64,000 nt of DNA from Gammaproteobacteria bacterium (GTDB lineage Bacteria; Pseudomonadota; Gammaproteobacteria; JAJPIJ01): contig JAJVHZ010000022.1 of NCBI GenBank assembly GCA_022072255.1, positions 1-64,000 on the forward strand, written 5' to 3'. This document shows, piece after piece, positions 18,778-28,336 of this stretch (positions within the stretch are counted from its first letter, which is position 1; each line of letters starts with the position of its first letter). The position numbers and the translations under genes are program-made. The notes under the pieces were generated by a model. The model was not told where the DNA came from. It saw nothing but the letters and a program-made list of their open reading frames with translations, and did no database searches.

Positions 18778-21306
18778 TCAAAGCGTGCGCGCGACTTCCG
18801 TGCGCTCGAACACTTCGATGTGGTCGCCGGGTTTGACGTCGTTGTAGTTCTTCACCCCGATGCCGCATTCGGTGCCGGACTTCACCTCCTGCACGTCGTC
18901 CTTGAACCGGCGCAGCGATTCCAGCGCACCTTCGAAGATGACCACGTTGTCGCGCAGCACGCGTATGGGGTTGTTGCGCTTGATCACGCCGGTGGTGACG
19001 ATGCAGCCGGCGATGGCTCCGAACTTCGAAGACCGGAACACGTCGCGCACCTCGGCAACCCCGATGATGGTCTCCTTGACCTCGGGCGAAAGCATGCCGG
19101 AAAGCGCGGCCTTCACGTCATCGATGACGTCGTAGATGATGCTGTAGTAGCGCAGGTCGATCTTCTCGGATTCGATGAGCTTGCGGGCGCTCGCGTCGGC
19201 GCGGACGTTGAACCCCACGATCATCGCGCTCGATGCCAGCGCCAGGTTGACGTCGGACTCGGTGATGCCGCCGACGCCGCTGGAAACGATGCTGACGCTG
19301 ACCTCTTCGTTGGAGAGCTTGGTCAACGCGTCGGAAAGCGCCTCCGCGGAGCCCTGCACGTCGGCCTTGACCAGGACGTTGAGGCTGACCAGCTTGCCTT
19401 CCTCCATGCGCGAGAACACGTTCTCGAGCTTGGTGGCCTGCTGGCGCGCCAGCTTGGCCTCACGGCTCTTGGCCTGGCGCAGCAGCGAGATCTCGCGCGC
19501 CTTGCGCTCGTCGCTCACGACGACCGCCTCGTCGCCGGCATTGGGGGTGGAGGAGAGTCCGAGCACCTCCACCGGTGTGGAAGGCCCCGCCGCCTCCACG
19601 GGCCGGCCGTTCTCGTCGACCATCGCGCGCACCCGGCCGAATTCGAATCCGGTCAGCAGGATGTCGCCCTTGCGCAGGGTGCCGCTCTGCACCAGCACGG
19701 TGGCGACCGGACCGCGCCCCTTGTCGAGGCGGGATTCGATCACCGCGCCGGTCGCCGGTCCGTCCTCCACCGCCATCAGTTCCAGTACCTCGGCCTGAAG
19801 CAGGATGGCGTCCAGCAGATCGTTGATGCCCTCGCCGGTCTTGGCGGACACCCGCACGAACTGTGTGTCACCGCCCCAGTCCTCGGGGATGACACCGTGT
19901 TGGGTCAATCCCTGCCGCACGCGATCGGGATCCGCGTCCGGTTTGTCGATCTTGTTCACGGCGACGATGAGTGGCACTTCAGCCGCCCTCGCGTGCTGCA
20001 CGGCCTCGACGGTCTGCGGCATCACGCCATCGTCGGCGGCAACGACCAGCACGACGATGTCGGTGACCTTCGCGCCGCGGGCACGCATCGCGGTGAAGGC
20101 CGCGTGGCCCGGCGTGTCTATGAAGGTGATCGTGCCCTTGAGGGTGGAGACCCGGTAGGCGCCGATGTGCTGCGTGATGCCGCCCGCCTCGCCGGCGGCG
20201 ACCTCGGCACTGCGTATGCGATCCAGCAGCGAGGTCTTGCCGTGATCGACATGACCCATGACGGTGACCACGGGCGGACGTGGACCCTTGTCGCCGGTGA
20301 CGGCAATGTCCTCCATGAGCTGCGTCTCGAGTGCGTCGGCCTGGATGAGCTTCGGCTTGTGGCCCATCTCCTCGACGATGATCGCGGCCGTGTCCTGGTC
20401 GATGACCTGGTTGATGGTGGCCATGCTGCCCATGTTCATCATGGCCTTGATCACCTCGGCAGCCTTCACCGACATGCGCTGGGCGAGTTCGGCGACCGTG
20501 ATCCCCTCGGGAATGGCGACCTCGCGGATGATGGGCTCCGTGGGGCGCTCGAACCCGTGCTTGCCGCCCGGCTGGGTCACGACGCGGCGGGGCGGCGGCA
20601 TCTTGCGCTTGCGCTTGCCCGCCTTGCTGGCGTCGACGTGCAGTTCGGCGCGTCCGTGACGATCCTCGACACGTTCGCGGACCGCCGGCTCGCCACGCTT
20701 CTTCTTGCCGCGCTCCTCCTCGGTGGCGGGCGCGGGACGTTCCGCGGGACGGGCGGCGGCCTGTTTCGCCCTCTCCTCCTCGGCGCGGCGACGCGCCTCG
20801 GCCTCGGCACGCGCGCTCTCCTCCTCGGCGCGGCGCTGATCCTCGTGCTCCCTTTGCCGGCGCTGCTCTTCCTCCAGGCGCACGCGCTCCTGGGCCTCCA
20901 GCTCCTCGCGCTGCGCGGCCTCCTCGGCGAGCTTCTGCGTCTCCTCGTCGACGACCAGGCTGCGCTTGACGTAGGTCTTCTTCTTGCGGACCTCCACGCT
21001 GACGGTCTTGGTCGGCACCGGCTTGGCACCGACGGCCCCCGGACGCACACGCAGGCGCGCCTTGTCCGCAGGCACTTTCAGCTCGCTCACCGTCTTGCGG
21101 CGCAGGGTGATGCGCGTTGGCTCGGTGGCGTCGTCGCCGCGGCCATGGGCACGACGCAGGTGGCTCAGCAACTGCCCCTTTTCATCGTCGTTGATCGTGT
21201 CGTCCGCCGCCTTGGCAGACAGTCCCGCATCGGCGAGCTGCGCGAGCAGTCGCTCAACCGAGATGCCGACCTGTTCCGCGAACTGCTTGACCGTCACGCC
21301 CGTCAT
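18778..21306 (-). CDS. infB: translation initiation factor IF-2
   Basis: 842 aa (E. coli 890). An N-terminal IF2_N domain ([16 protein letters not shown]) is followed by a long charged Glu/Arg/Ala linker (about 110-230). A second IF2_N domain and then the GTPase come next: G1 GHVDHGKTS near residue 345, G3 DTPGHAAF, G4 NKIDK. The C-terminal domains bind fMet-tRNA. It is notable that the initiator tRNA gene heads the same operon. It lies 15 nt after nusA. The 1240-aa plus-strand ORF across it is a GC-rich shadow. Confidence 0.99.
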   Translation of the reverse strand: MTGVTVKQFAEQVGISVERLLAQLADAGLSAKAADDTINDDEKGQLLSHLRRAHGRGDDATEPTRITLRRKTVSELKVPADKARLRVRPGAVGAKPVPTKTVSVEVRKKKTYVKRSLVVDEETQKLAEEAAQREELEAQERVRLEEEQRRQREHEDQRRAEEESARAEAEARRRAEEERAKQAAARPAERPAPATEEERGKKKRGEPAVRERVEDRHGRAELHVDASKAGKRKRKMPPPRRVVTQPGGKHGFERPTEPIIREVAIPEGITVAELAQRMSVKAAEVIKAMMNMGSMATINQVIDQDTAAIIVEEMGHKPKLIQADALETQLMEDIAVTGDKGPRPPVVTVMGHVDHGKTSLLDRIRSAEVAAGEAGGITQHIGAYRVSTLKGTITFIDTPGHAAFTAMRARGAKVTDIVVLVVAADDGVMPQTVEAVQHARAAEVPLIVAVNKIDKPDADPDRVRQGLTQHGVIPEDWGGDTQFVRVSAKTGEGINDLLDAILLQAEVLELMAVEDGPATGAVIESRLDKGRGPVATVLVQSGTLRKGDILLTGFEFGRVRAMVDENGRPVEAAGPSTPVEVLGLSSTPNAGDEAVVVSDERKAREISLLRQAKSREAKLARQQATKLENVFSRMEEGKLVSLNVLVKADVQGSAEALSDALTKLSNEEVSVSIVSSGVGGITESDVNLALASSAMIVGFNVRADASARKLIESEKIDLRYYSIIYDVIDDVKAALSGMLSPEVKETIIGVAEVRDVFRSSKFGAIAGCIVTTGVIKRNNPIRVLRDNVVIFEGALESLRRFKDDVQEVKSGTECGIGVKNYNDVKPGDHIEVFERTEVARTL

Positions 21307-21321
21307 CTGGACTGTTCCTCG

Positions 21322-22824
21322 TTACTGTTTCTCGGCGAACCAGGGTTCGCGGGCCGTCATGATAAGCGATGCCGCCCGCTCCTCCGTCATGCCGTCGATG
21401 TCCAGCAGCTCGTCCACGGACTGGTCGGCCAGATCCTCCATGGTCACGACCCCCCGGCCGGCCAGCGCGTAGGCGAGGTCCTCGTCCATGCCCTCCATGG
21501 CGAGCAGATCGGATGCGGGTTTCGCGTCCCCGATCTTCTCTTCGGAGGCGATCGCGCGCGTGAGCAGCAGATCCTTCGCCCGGCGGCGCAGTTCGGAGAC
21601 CAGCGTCTCGTCGAATTCCTCGATCTCGAGCATCTCGGATTCCGGCACGTAGGCCACCTCCTCGATGCTGGTGAAGCCCTCCTCGACCAGGATCCGGGCA
21701 ACCTCCTCGTCGACGTCGAGCTGGGCCATGAACTGCTGCTGCAGGTTCTGCTCCTCGCGGCTGGCCTTCTCGGCCGCCTGCGACTCGGTCATGACGTTCA
21801 GCTCCCAGCCCGTGAGGTGGCTGGCGAGACGGACGTTCTGGCCACTGCGGCCGATAGCCTGCGCCAGATCGGCCTCGGCCACGGCCACGTCCATGCTGTG
21901 CGAGTCCTCGTCCACCAGGATCGACACCACCTCCGCAGGCGACATCGCGTTGATGACGAACTGCGCGGGATTCTCGTCCCAGAGGATGATGTCGACGCGC
22001 TCGCCGGCGAGTTCGTTCGAGACCGCCTGCACGCGCGAGCCGCGCATGCCGACGCAGGCTCCGACGGGGTCGATGCGCGCATCCTTCGTGCGCACGGCGA
22101 TCTTGGCGCGCAGCCCGGGATCGCGCGCAGCGCCGAGCACCTCGATGATGCCCTCGCCGATCTCCGGAACCTCCAGCTTGAACAGCTCGACCAGCATCTC
22201 GGTGGACGTGCGGCTGACGAAAAGCTGCGGACCCCGCTTCTCCGGCCGGATGTCGAACAACAGACCACGGACGCGATCGCCGTTGCGGATCGGCTCGCGC
22301 GGGATGACGTGCTCGCGCGGGATGATGGCCTCGGCGTTGCCGCCCAGGTCCATATAGATGCTTCCCTTCTCGATGCGCTTGACGATTCCCGAGACGAGCT
22401 GCCCCTTCTTGTCCTGGTACTGCTCGACGATCTGCGCGCGCTCGGCCTCGCGCACCTTCTGCACGATGACCTGCTTGGCGGTCTGCGCGGCGATGCGCCC
22501 GAATGCGGCGGGCTCCAGCGACTCCTCGATGAAATCTCCTGAATTGAGGCCCGCGTCCCTCGCCTGCGCGTCCGTCAGCAGGATCTGGCGATCGGGGAAT
22601 TCCAGCCCCTCGGTGACCGCCGCGTCGTCGATCACCTCCCAGCGCCGGAAGGCCTGGTAGTCGCCGGATCTCCGATCGATCGCCACGCGCACCTCGATGT
22701 CGTCGCGATAAAGGCGCTTGGTAGCCGTCGCGAGCGCCGCCTCGAGCGCCTCGAAGATGACGTCCTTGCCGACGCCCTTCTCGTTCGATACGACTTCAAC
22801 CACTGTCAGGATTTCTTTGTTCAT
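21322..22824 (-). CDS. nusA: transcription termination/antitermination factor NusA
   Basis: 500 aa (E. coli 495). The N-terminal RNAP-binding domain starts [19 protein letters not shown]1 ([17 protein letters not shown]) and two KH domains ([30 protein letters not shown]) follow. Two C-terminal acidic repeats end the protein, so it is the long gammaproteobacterial form. It works in pausing, Rho-independent termination and rRNA antitermination. It is 38 nt downstream of rimP. Confidence 0.99.
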   Translation of the reverse strand: MNKEILTVVEVVSNEKGVGKDVIFEALEAALATATKRLYRDDIEVRVAIDRRSGDYQAFRRWEVIDDAAVTEGLEFPDRQILLTDAQARDAGLNSGDFIEESLEPAAFGRIAAQTAKQVIVQKVREAERAQIVEQYQDKKGQLVSGIVKRIEKGSIYMDLGGNAEAIIPREHVIPREPIRNGDRVRGLLFDIRPEKRGPQLFVSRTSTEMLVELFKLEVPEIGEGIIEVLGAARDPGLRAKIAVRTKDARIDPVGACVGMRGSRVQAVSNELAGERVDIILWDENPAQFVINAMSPAEVVSILVDEDSHSMDVAVAEADLAQAIGRSGQNVRLASHLTGWELNVMTESQAAEKASREEQNLQQQFMAQLDVDEEVARILVEEGFTSIEEVAYVPESEMLEIEEFDETLVSELRRRAKDLLLTRAIASEEKIGDAKPASDLLAMEGMDEDLAYALAGRGVVTMEDLADQSVDELLDIDGMTEERAASLIMTAREPWFAEKQ

Positions 22825-22862
22825 AAGCTTCCAAAGCCCATAAATCCGTACGCCCGGCTCCG

Positions 22863-23318
22863 TTAGAACTCGGGCTTGAGTCTGGCCTTCGCAACATTGG
22901 CCAGCGGAATGCGATATTCCACGCCGTCCGCGAGGATGGTGACCTCCTCACCGGCGTCGATTCCGACCAGCCGGCCGTCGAGCTTCCGTCGGCCCTGCAC
23001 GAGATCCCTCAGTTGCAGCCGCACCTCGCTGCCGGCGAACCGGCGATAGTGCTCCGGGGTGAACAGCAGCCGATCCAGCCCGGGGGACGACACCTCCAGG
23101 TTGTACTGCCCGCGAATGACGTCCTCGACGTCGAGTACCGCGCTCACCTGCCGGCTCACCCGCTCGCAGTCCTCGACACTGATCCCGCCATCCCGATCGA
23201 TGTAGACCCGCAGGATCGACCGGGCCCCGGCCGACAGGAACTCGAGCCCCACCCACTCGTAACCCAGCCCCGTCACCACCGGCTCCAGAAGACCTTGCAA
23301 CCGCTCCTGGGCTTTCAT
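22863..23318 (-). CDS. rimP: ribosome maturation factor RimP
   Basis: 151 aa (E. coli 150). Family motifs: [53 protein letters not shown]. It acts in 30S assembly. It is the first protein gene after the initiator tRNA, and a Rho-independent terminator lies just before its start. Its expression should therefore depend on read-through or on a promoter in the leader. Confidence 0.97.
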   Translation of the reverse strand: MKAQERLQGLLEPVVTGLGYEWVGLEFLSAGARSILRVYIDRDGGISVEDCERVSRQVSAVLDVEDVIRGQYNLEVSSPGLDRLLFTPEHYRRFAGSEVRLQLRDLVQGRRKLDGRLVGIDAGEEVTILADGVEYRIPLANVAKARLKPEF

Positions 23319-23336
23319 TCACGAACTCCGCAAAGC

Positions 23337-23358
23337 AAAAAGCCCCGAATCCGGGGCT
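23337..23358 (-). terminator. Rho-independent terminator between metY tRNA and rimP
   Basis: Minus strand: AGCCCCG, GATT loop, CGGGGCT, then TTTTT. It ends about 20 nt before the rimP start. E. coli also has partial terminators between metY and rimP, which limit read-through into nusA-infB. Confidence 0.85.
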
Positions 23359-23452
23359 CCTGCGTCTCCAATACCGTTGTCGGCTTCCCAGCCATGCCGG
23401 CGCCGCGCGCCGGTCCGACGTCGTCCTTGCCACGGCCGCACGGGCGGCGAAT

Positions 23453-23529
23453 TGGTAGCGGGGGCAGGATTTGAACCTGCGACCTTCGGGTTATGAGCCC
23501 GACGAGCTGCCAGACTGCTCCACCCCGCA
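23453..23529 (-). tRNA. metY: initiator tRNA-fMet (CAU)
   Basis: 77 nt including an encoded CCA. The anticodon is CAU in the loop CTCATAA. The anticodon stem has the three G-C pairs (GGG/CCC) that mark initiators, and the body is close to E. coli tRNA-fMet. Position 1 is U and position 72 is U, so the first acceptor pair cannot form. Lack of a 1-72 pair is the other initiator hallmark (E. coli uses C-A). It heads the rimP-nusA-infB operon as in E. coli. Confidence 0.97.
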
Positions 23530-23544
23530 ATCGTCAGGCGCGCA

Positions 23545-23573
23545 ATCATGCCAATCGGTCCATGTTTTTTCAA
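23545..23573 (-). promoter_or_regulatory. sigma70 promoter of metY and the nusA-infB operon
   Basis: Minus strand: -35 TTGAAA (5 of 6), a 17-nt spacer, -10 CATGAT (4 of 6), then a GC-rich discriminator GCGCGCC. The tRNA 5' end is 15 nt after the -10. The layout is that of a stable-RNA promoter under stringent control. Confidence 0.7.
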
Positions 23574-23712
23574 GAACTTTCGGCCGCGCCTCGACGCCGC
23601 GGGACACCCGTCGGCGGCCGCCATCGCGGCCACGCCGCCCGTACGACGCGGACACCGCACGGGGCTCGCCCATCCCCGGGCGCGGCGATGTCGCGCCGCA
23701 ATGCCCCGGGGC

Positions 23713-23728
23713 TGGCACGAGTCATGCT
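23713..23728 (+). promoter_or_regulatory. possible sigma54 (-24/-12) promoter
   Basis: TGGCACG, 4 nt, ATGCT. The invariant GG and GC are 10 nt apart, as in the consensus TGGCACG-N4-TTGCW; one base of the -12 block differs. It points towards the small unknown gene, with a start point predicted about 16 nt before its first ATG. A single match in GC-rich DNA can arise by chance. Confidence 0.35.
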
Positions 23729-23754
23729 GTTTCAAGAAATGCCGGGAGACGCCG

Positions 23755-24096
23755 ATGACCCGATCGGACGGACTTGCGGCCAAGCCGCCGATGGAGGTAG
23801 CAGTCATGTGGTCAGCGTGGTCTCGCTACTGGGTTGCGTGCAGCACGGGGATGCTGCGCTGGTATCTCGCCTGCCTGCACCGCGTCGAGGCGACCGACGG
23901 CATCCTCGAGACCCGGGTCAGCCGCGACGGTACGCGTTGGGCGATCCTGAGTTCCGGGAAGACCAACGTCATACACCTGCAGCGACGGGCACGACGCGGC
24001 GCAGGCCTGGTTCGGCCCGTCATCGACGTTGCCGGCGAGCAGAACAACGTCGTCCCGTTCGTCTCCACCTACCTCCGGCGCGCAACCCTGGGCTGA
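23755..24096 (+). CDS. small protein of unknown function
   Basis: 113 aa from ATG 23755 (GGGAG 7 nt upstream), or 96 aa from ATG 23806, which has the stronger GGAGG site 8 nt before it. I recognise no family. The central part is Trp/Tyr/Cys-rich (WSAWSRYWVACSTGMLRWYL), then a hydrophilic segment with RWAILSSGKTNVIHL and a final VVPFVSTYLRR. It is too short of hydrophobics for a clean membrane helix. It lies between the divergent metY promoter and the convergent second aas gene. It may be real because both starts have ribosome sites and a sigma54-like site precedes it. Confidence 0.45.
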   Translation: MTRSDGLAAKPPMEVAVMWSAWSRYWVACSTGMLRWYLACLHRVEATDGILETRVSRDGTRWAILSSGKTNVIHLQRRARRGAGLVRPVIDVAGEQNNVVPFVSTYLRRATLG

Positions 24097-24137
24097 CGCC
24101 AGCCCCCGGCGTCGCCCCGGCGGCCGAGACGCCCGTT

Positions 24138-26306
24138 TCATTCCCCCCGGCTTGCCGCCAGCGCCGCGAGCCGTCGGTAATCGACCTTGCCGGTTCCCAG
24201 CAACGGCAGGGCGTCGACGCTCACGAAGCGCTTCGGCACGTGTAGCTCGCTGTGCCCGAGCCGGTGCGCGCACTGCAGGAAATGTCGTCTGTCGGCGTCA
24301 GTCTGTTGGGTGACCAGCACGATGTGCTCGCCCTTGCGGGTATCTGCGACAGCCACGGCTGCATGTGACCTGCCCGGCCAGGCCGCCGCCGCAATCTCCT
24401 CGACGACGGCCAGCGAGATCATCTCCCCGCCCACCTTGGCGAAGCGCTTGGCACGGCCGACGATCCGAAGGTAGCCGTCGGGGTCGACCTCGACGATGTC
24501 CCCGGTGTCGTACCAGCCCGCGCCGCGACTCGTCGCGGGCGCGACGATCTCGCCGTCACTGCCGTGGTAGAGATATCCTTTCATGACGTTCGGTCCGCGG
24601 ATCACCAGGCGGCCACCCTGCGCCATGCCCTCGACCGGCTCGAGATAGTACTCGATGCCGGTCAACAGGCGTCCCACCGTACCCGGCGTGTGCGCCATCG
24701 GCGTGTTCACGGCGACCACCGGGCTCGCCTCGGTGGCGCCATAGCCCTCGAAGATCCGTATGCCGAATCGCTCGGCCCACACCCGCCGGGTCTCGGCCTG
24801 CAGCTTCTCCGCCCCGGCGATGGCGTAGCGCAATGTATGGAAATCGTACGGATGCGCGCTCTGCGCGTACGCGGCGAGGAAGCTGTTGGTGCCGAAGAGC
24901 ACCGTGGCCCCGAGCTGATAGCACAGCTCGGGGATGATCTTGTGATGCAACGGCGTCGGATACATGAAGATCCGCGCACCGTAGAGCATCGGCAGCAGCA
25001 TGCCGGCGGTGAGCCCGAACGAATGAAACACCGGCAGGGCGTTGAACACCAGATCGCGGTCATTCAATCCGATCAGCACCTGCGTCTGCGCGCAGTTCGC
25101 CAGCAGATTGCGGTGCGAGAGCACCACACCTTTCGGCACGCCTTCGGAGCCGGAGGTGAAGAGTATCACGGCGGTATCGCCGGGATCGCGCAACGGATGG
25201 CATCGCCGGTAGGCGGCGCCGGGGAACCATGTGCCCAGCAGCGCGGCAAGGCGCGTGCCCAATGTCAGGTGCGCGGCAAGGTCGTCGAGATAGATCACCT
25301 TGACGGCGGATTCCAGTGCGGCGACCACCTCGCCGAGCTCGGCCTTCGCGACGAACTGCCGGGAGGTGTATACCACGGCGATCGAGGCGGTCTGCACGGC
25401 GGTCAGCAGCGCGGCGCTGCCGGCGGTGAAGTTGAGCATTGCTGGCACGCGGCCATGGCTGTGCAGTGCGAGAAACACCGCGACCACGCCGGTGGAGTTC
25501 GGCAGCATGACACCGACGTGCTCCCCGGCGCGCGTCTGCCGTGAGAGGAGGCGGCCCAGTGCGAACGCGCGCAGCAGGAGCGTGCGGCCGGTCACCGGTC
25601 CGCGCTGCATATCCTCCGCAATGACCGTGCCGCCGCCATACAGCCGCAGCGCCACGAGAAAGGCGTCGAAGATTGTCCCCTCCCTGTAGAAGGCGGCGTA
25701 GGAGATCTGCTGCATGATCTGCTCGACGCCGCGCACCGCCGCGACCCGCCGCCCGCGTCCCGGCGCGCCCTCCTCGGCCGTTGGTGCCACGGCCGGCAGC
25801 ACGATCATGCGGATCCTCGGCCGCCAGTGCCGCCTGAGCGCCGTGCGCGGACAGGCGAACCAGGTATGCTGGGGTCCGTCGAAGGCCACGGGAAGGATCG
25901 CGGCACCGGCCTTGTCGGCGATCACGGCGGTGCCCTCGTAGATCTTCATCAGCGCCCCGGTGGTCGTCATCCGGCCTTCCGGGAAGATGGCTGCGATGCC
26001 GCGCTCCTTGATCGCGCGGACCATGGCCTTCAGCGCCATCGGATCGTTGGCCTCGAACGGAACGGTCTTGACCAGCCGCAGGAACGGTCGGACCCACCAC
26101 TTGCGCGCCCAGACCGTCTGCACGGCGAAGACCGGTGCGCGCGGCAGGTAGAGGTAGAGCAGGATCCCGTCGAGCAGGGAAGCGTGATTGGCCACCACGA
26201 GCACGCGATCGCCGGCACGATCGTAATGCACCAGCCCGCTCACCTCGACACGACAGAGCAGTGCGCACAGGCCACGACCTATCATCCTGGCGAGGAAATC
26301 GATCAT
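24138..26306 (-). CDS. Aas-type bifunctional acyltransferase / acyl-ACP synthetase (copy 2)
   Basis: 722 aa. The architecture matches the gene at 11877-14012: PlsC domain with NHASLLD (His 41, Asp 46) and FPEGRMTTTG, then an AMP-binding domain with LFTSGSEGVPKGVVLSH, EGYGATEASPV, a D-T-G-D loop and the terminal GTGK-V-D-Y-R motif. All catalytic motifs of both halves are kept, so both copies look active. The divergence between them is large, which argues for an old duplication or separate acquisition. It is downstream of mltD on the same strand (72-nt gap), so a link to envelope turnover is possible but unproven. Confidence 0.8.
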   Translation of the reverse strand: MIDFLARMIGRGLCALLCRVEVSGLVHYDRAGDRVLVVANHASLLDGILLYLYLPRAPVFAVQTVWARKWWVRPFLRLVKTVPFEANDPMALKAMVRAIKERGIAAIFPEGRMTTTGALMKIYEGTAVIADKAGAAILPVAFDGPQHTWFACPRTALRRHWRPRIRMIVLPAVAPTAEEGAPGRGRRVAAVRGVEQIMQQISYAAFYREGTIFDAFLVALRLYGGGTVIAEDMQRGPVTGRTLLLRAFALGRLLSRQTRAGEHVGVMLPNSTGVVAVFLALHSHGRVPAMLNFTAGSAALLTAVQTASIAVVYTSRQFVAKAELGEVVAALESAVKVIYLDDLAAHLTLGTRLAALLGTWFPGAAYRRCHPLRDPGDTAVILFTSGSEGVPKGVVLSHRNLLANCAQTQVLIGLNDRDLVFNALPVFHSFGLTAGMLLPMLYGARIFMYPTPLHHKIIPELCYQLGATVLFGTNSFLAAYAQSAHPYDFHTLRYAIAGAEKLQAETRRVWAERFGIRIFEGYGATEASPVVAVNTPMAHTPGTVGRLLTGIEYYLEPVEGMAQGGRLVIRGPNVMKGYLYHGSDGEIVAPATSRGAGWYDTGDIVEVDPDGYLRIVGRAKRFAKVGGEMISLAVVEEIAAAAWPGRSHAAVAVADTRKGEHIVLVTQQTDADRRHFLQCAHRLGHSELHVPKRFVSVDALPLLGTGKVDYRRLAALAASRGE

Positions 26307-26378
26307 CGGCCGACCTGACCAGGGGATGAACGAGGCCGCCGGCCGTGCCGGTGCGGAGAGGAGAGGGAACCGCGAAGG

Positions 26379-28178
26379 TCAGATCCGGAGCGCGGCACCC
26401 GCGGTGTCGGCGGACACGACGTAAACATCGATGCTCTCACCGGGCTGCAGCGTCTTGCGCTCGCCGATCCCGTTCCAGAGCCGCAGCTGATCCACGCTGA
26501 CCTTGAACCTCTGCGCGATCGTCCACAACGAATCGCCGGTCTGGATCTCGTAGCGCACGAGCTTGAAGGCCCCCTCGCCGGCCACGGCCGCGGAGGTCTT
26601 GACAATGGTACTGGCGGTGTCGACAGCCGCGACGGCCTCCTCGGCATTCTCCGCCCAGACGACCAGCTTCTGGTTCAGCCGCAGCACGGACTTCGCGCTC
26701 AGCCCGTCGTTCCAGGCGACCAGGTCCGTCACGTGCACGTCGTAACTGCGGGCTATCGTCCAGAGGCTGTCGCCCGACTGCACCGTGTGGATGATCCTTC
26801 GCCCATTGCCGCCCGCCGCCGCGGCAGCGTCCGCCACCTCCACGGTAACCGCCGGGCTCGCGGCATCCTGCGGCGCGCTGCGCCCGGCGTCCGCCGCGGT
26901 GTCTTCCACGGGGATGAGCAGGGTCTGCCCGATGCGCAGTCTGCGAGGTTGCACGGAGTTCAGCTCCTGTATGGCCTCGACAGTGACGTCGTAACGGCTG
27001 GCGATGAGGCCGAGGTTCTCGCCCTTGCGCACCTTGTGATACGTGCCGCTATCGTCGGACGGCCTGCCGGCGCCGCCGCGATCCGCGACCCGCGCGGCCT
27101 TGCGATCCGGGGCCAGGTCCGCAATGTGCTGCGCGAGGGTCTCCTTGAAAACCTGCATCTTCGCGACCGGCACGGCGACCTTGTGTATGCCAGCCGGAGT
27201 CGTCACCCCCTTGGTGTAGCCCGTATTCAGGGCCCGCAGTTCCTCGCCGTCCAGCCCGGCGCGCGTGGCGGCCTTGCCGAGATCGATCTGCTTGGCGACC
27301 TCCACCACCGCGAGATACGGCTCGTTCGGGATCGGCTCGAGCCTGACGTCGTAGCGCAGCGGCGTGGCGACGATCGTCGACAGTGCGAGCAGGCGCGGTA
27401 CGTATACGCGCGTTTCGGATGGCAGGTCCAGAGACCAGAAATCCGTCGGCCGCCCGGCGGCGCGATTGGCCTCGACTGCGCGCTCGACGTTGCGCTCGCC
27501 GCAGTTGTAGGCGGCCACGGCGCTCAGCCAGTCGCCGTCGAAGCGATCATGCAGCTCCTGCAGGTAATCGAGAGCGGCACCGGTCGAGGCGACCACGTCG
27601 CGGCGACCGTCATACAGGTTATTGCGCTCCAGTCCGAAGCGGCGACCGGTCGCAGGAATGAATTGCCACAGGCCGACCGCACCGCTGCGCGAGCGGGCCG
27701 TGGGCTGAAAGGCGCTTTCGACGATCGGCAGCAGCGCCAGATCGAGCGGCATCTGGCGGCGCTCCAGTTCCTCGACGATGTGGTGCAGAAACGGCCTGGC
27801 GCGCTGGGTGGTGCGCGCGATGAACCGATCGTAGCGGGCGTAGAAGCGCACCTCCTTCTCCACCTCCGCCCGATCGGATCCCGCGTATTGCAGGCCGCCG
27901 CGTATCCGATCCCAGAGATCGGCAGCGTCGCGCGAGACGTCGTGCGCACCTGCGCCCGCGCGATCCGCGAGGCGGGGAATGCGCAGCGTCGAGGAGTCCG
28001 CCGCCGCAGCGGCGGTGGCGGAGGTTGAATCCGGATTGGTGACGCGGGACGCAGCGGTGCCGGCAGTGGAGGGACCGTCCCCGCCGCCGCGGAAGAGCGC
28101 GGTGATGGCGCTGCAACCCGACAGACTGGTCCCCAACACTGCGATGGTGAGAATTCTTCTTAATGTCCCCCGAGCCAT
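26379..28178 (-). CDS. mltD: membrane-bound lytic murein transglycosylase D
   Basis: 599 aa. Lipoprotein signal with lipobox L-S-G-C (Cys 22), then a Ser/Ala-rich linker. The SLT domain has the catalytic Glu 154 in PIVESAFQP, followed by SGAVGLWQFIPATGRRFGL and VAAYNCGERNV. Three C-terminal LysM repeats follow, starting at YHKVRKGENLGLIA, IHTVQSGDSLWTIA and YEIQTGDSLWTIA. E. coli MltD has two LysM units. It cleaves glycan strands to 1,6-anhydro-muropeptides at the outer-membrane face. It is part of the conserved mltD-gloB-yafS-rnhA-dnaQ block. Confidence 0.95.
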   Translation of the reverse strand: MARGTLRRILTIAVLGTSLSGCSAITALFRGGGDGPSTAGTAASRVTNPDSTSATAAAAADSSTLRIPRLADRAGAGAHDVSRDAADLWDRIRGGLQYAGSDRAEVEKEVRFYARYDRFIARTTQRARPFLHHIVEELERRQMPLDLALLPIVESAFQPTARSRSGAVGLWQFIPATGRRFGLERNNLYDGRRDVVASTGAALDYLQELHDRFDGDWLSAVAAYNCGERNVERAVEANRAAGRPTDFWSLDLPSETRVYVPRLLALSTIVATPLRYDVRLEPIPNEPYLAVVEVAKQIDLGKAATRAGLDGEELRALNTGYTKGVTTPAGIHKVAVPVAKMQVFKETLAQHIADLAPDRKAARVADRGGAGRPSDDSGTYHKVRKGENLGLIASRYDVTVEAIQELNSVQPRRLRIGQTLLIPVEDTAADAGRSAPQDAASPAVTVEVADAAAAAGGNGRRIIHTVQSGDSLWTIARSYDVHVTDLVAWNDGLSAKSVLRLNQKLVVWAENAEEAVAAVDTASTIVKTSAAVAGEGAFKLVRYEIQTGDSLWTIAQRFKVSVDQLRLWNGIGERKTLQPGESIDVYVVSADTAGAALRI

Positions 28179-28336
28179 CGTCGCCGGATGCTAGTCATCA
28201 TTGTGACCGCCGTCAAGTCTTGGAGTCGTTCAAAGATCCAGGAGCGATGGTGGTGCGGCATGCGAATTCGCGGGGCAGGACCGTTCGACACGCGCATGGC
28301 AAACGCTGACTCATCGGCCCGATGATCGCCGATCGA

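Noticed and set aside
18820-22542. 1240-aa plus-strand ORF opposite infB and nusA
   Set aside because: It is the GC-rich antisense shadow of two certain genes; the His/Asp/Gly/Leu-rich translation has no domain signature.
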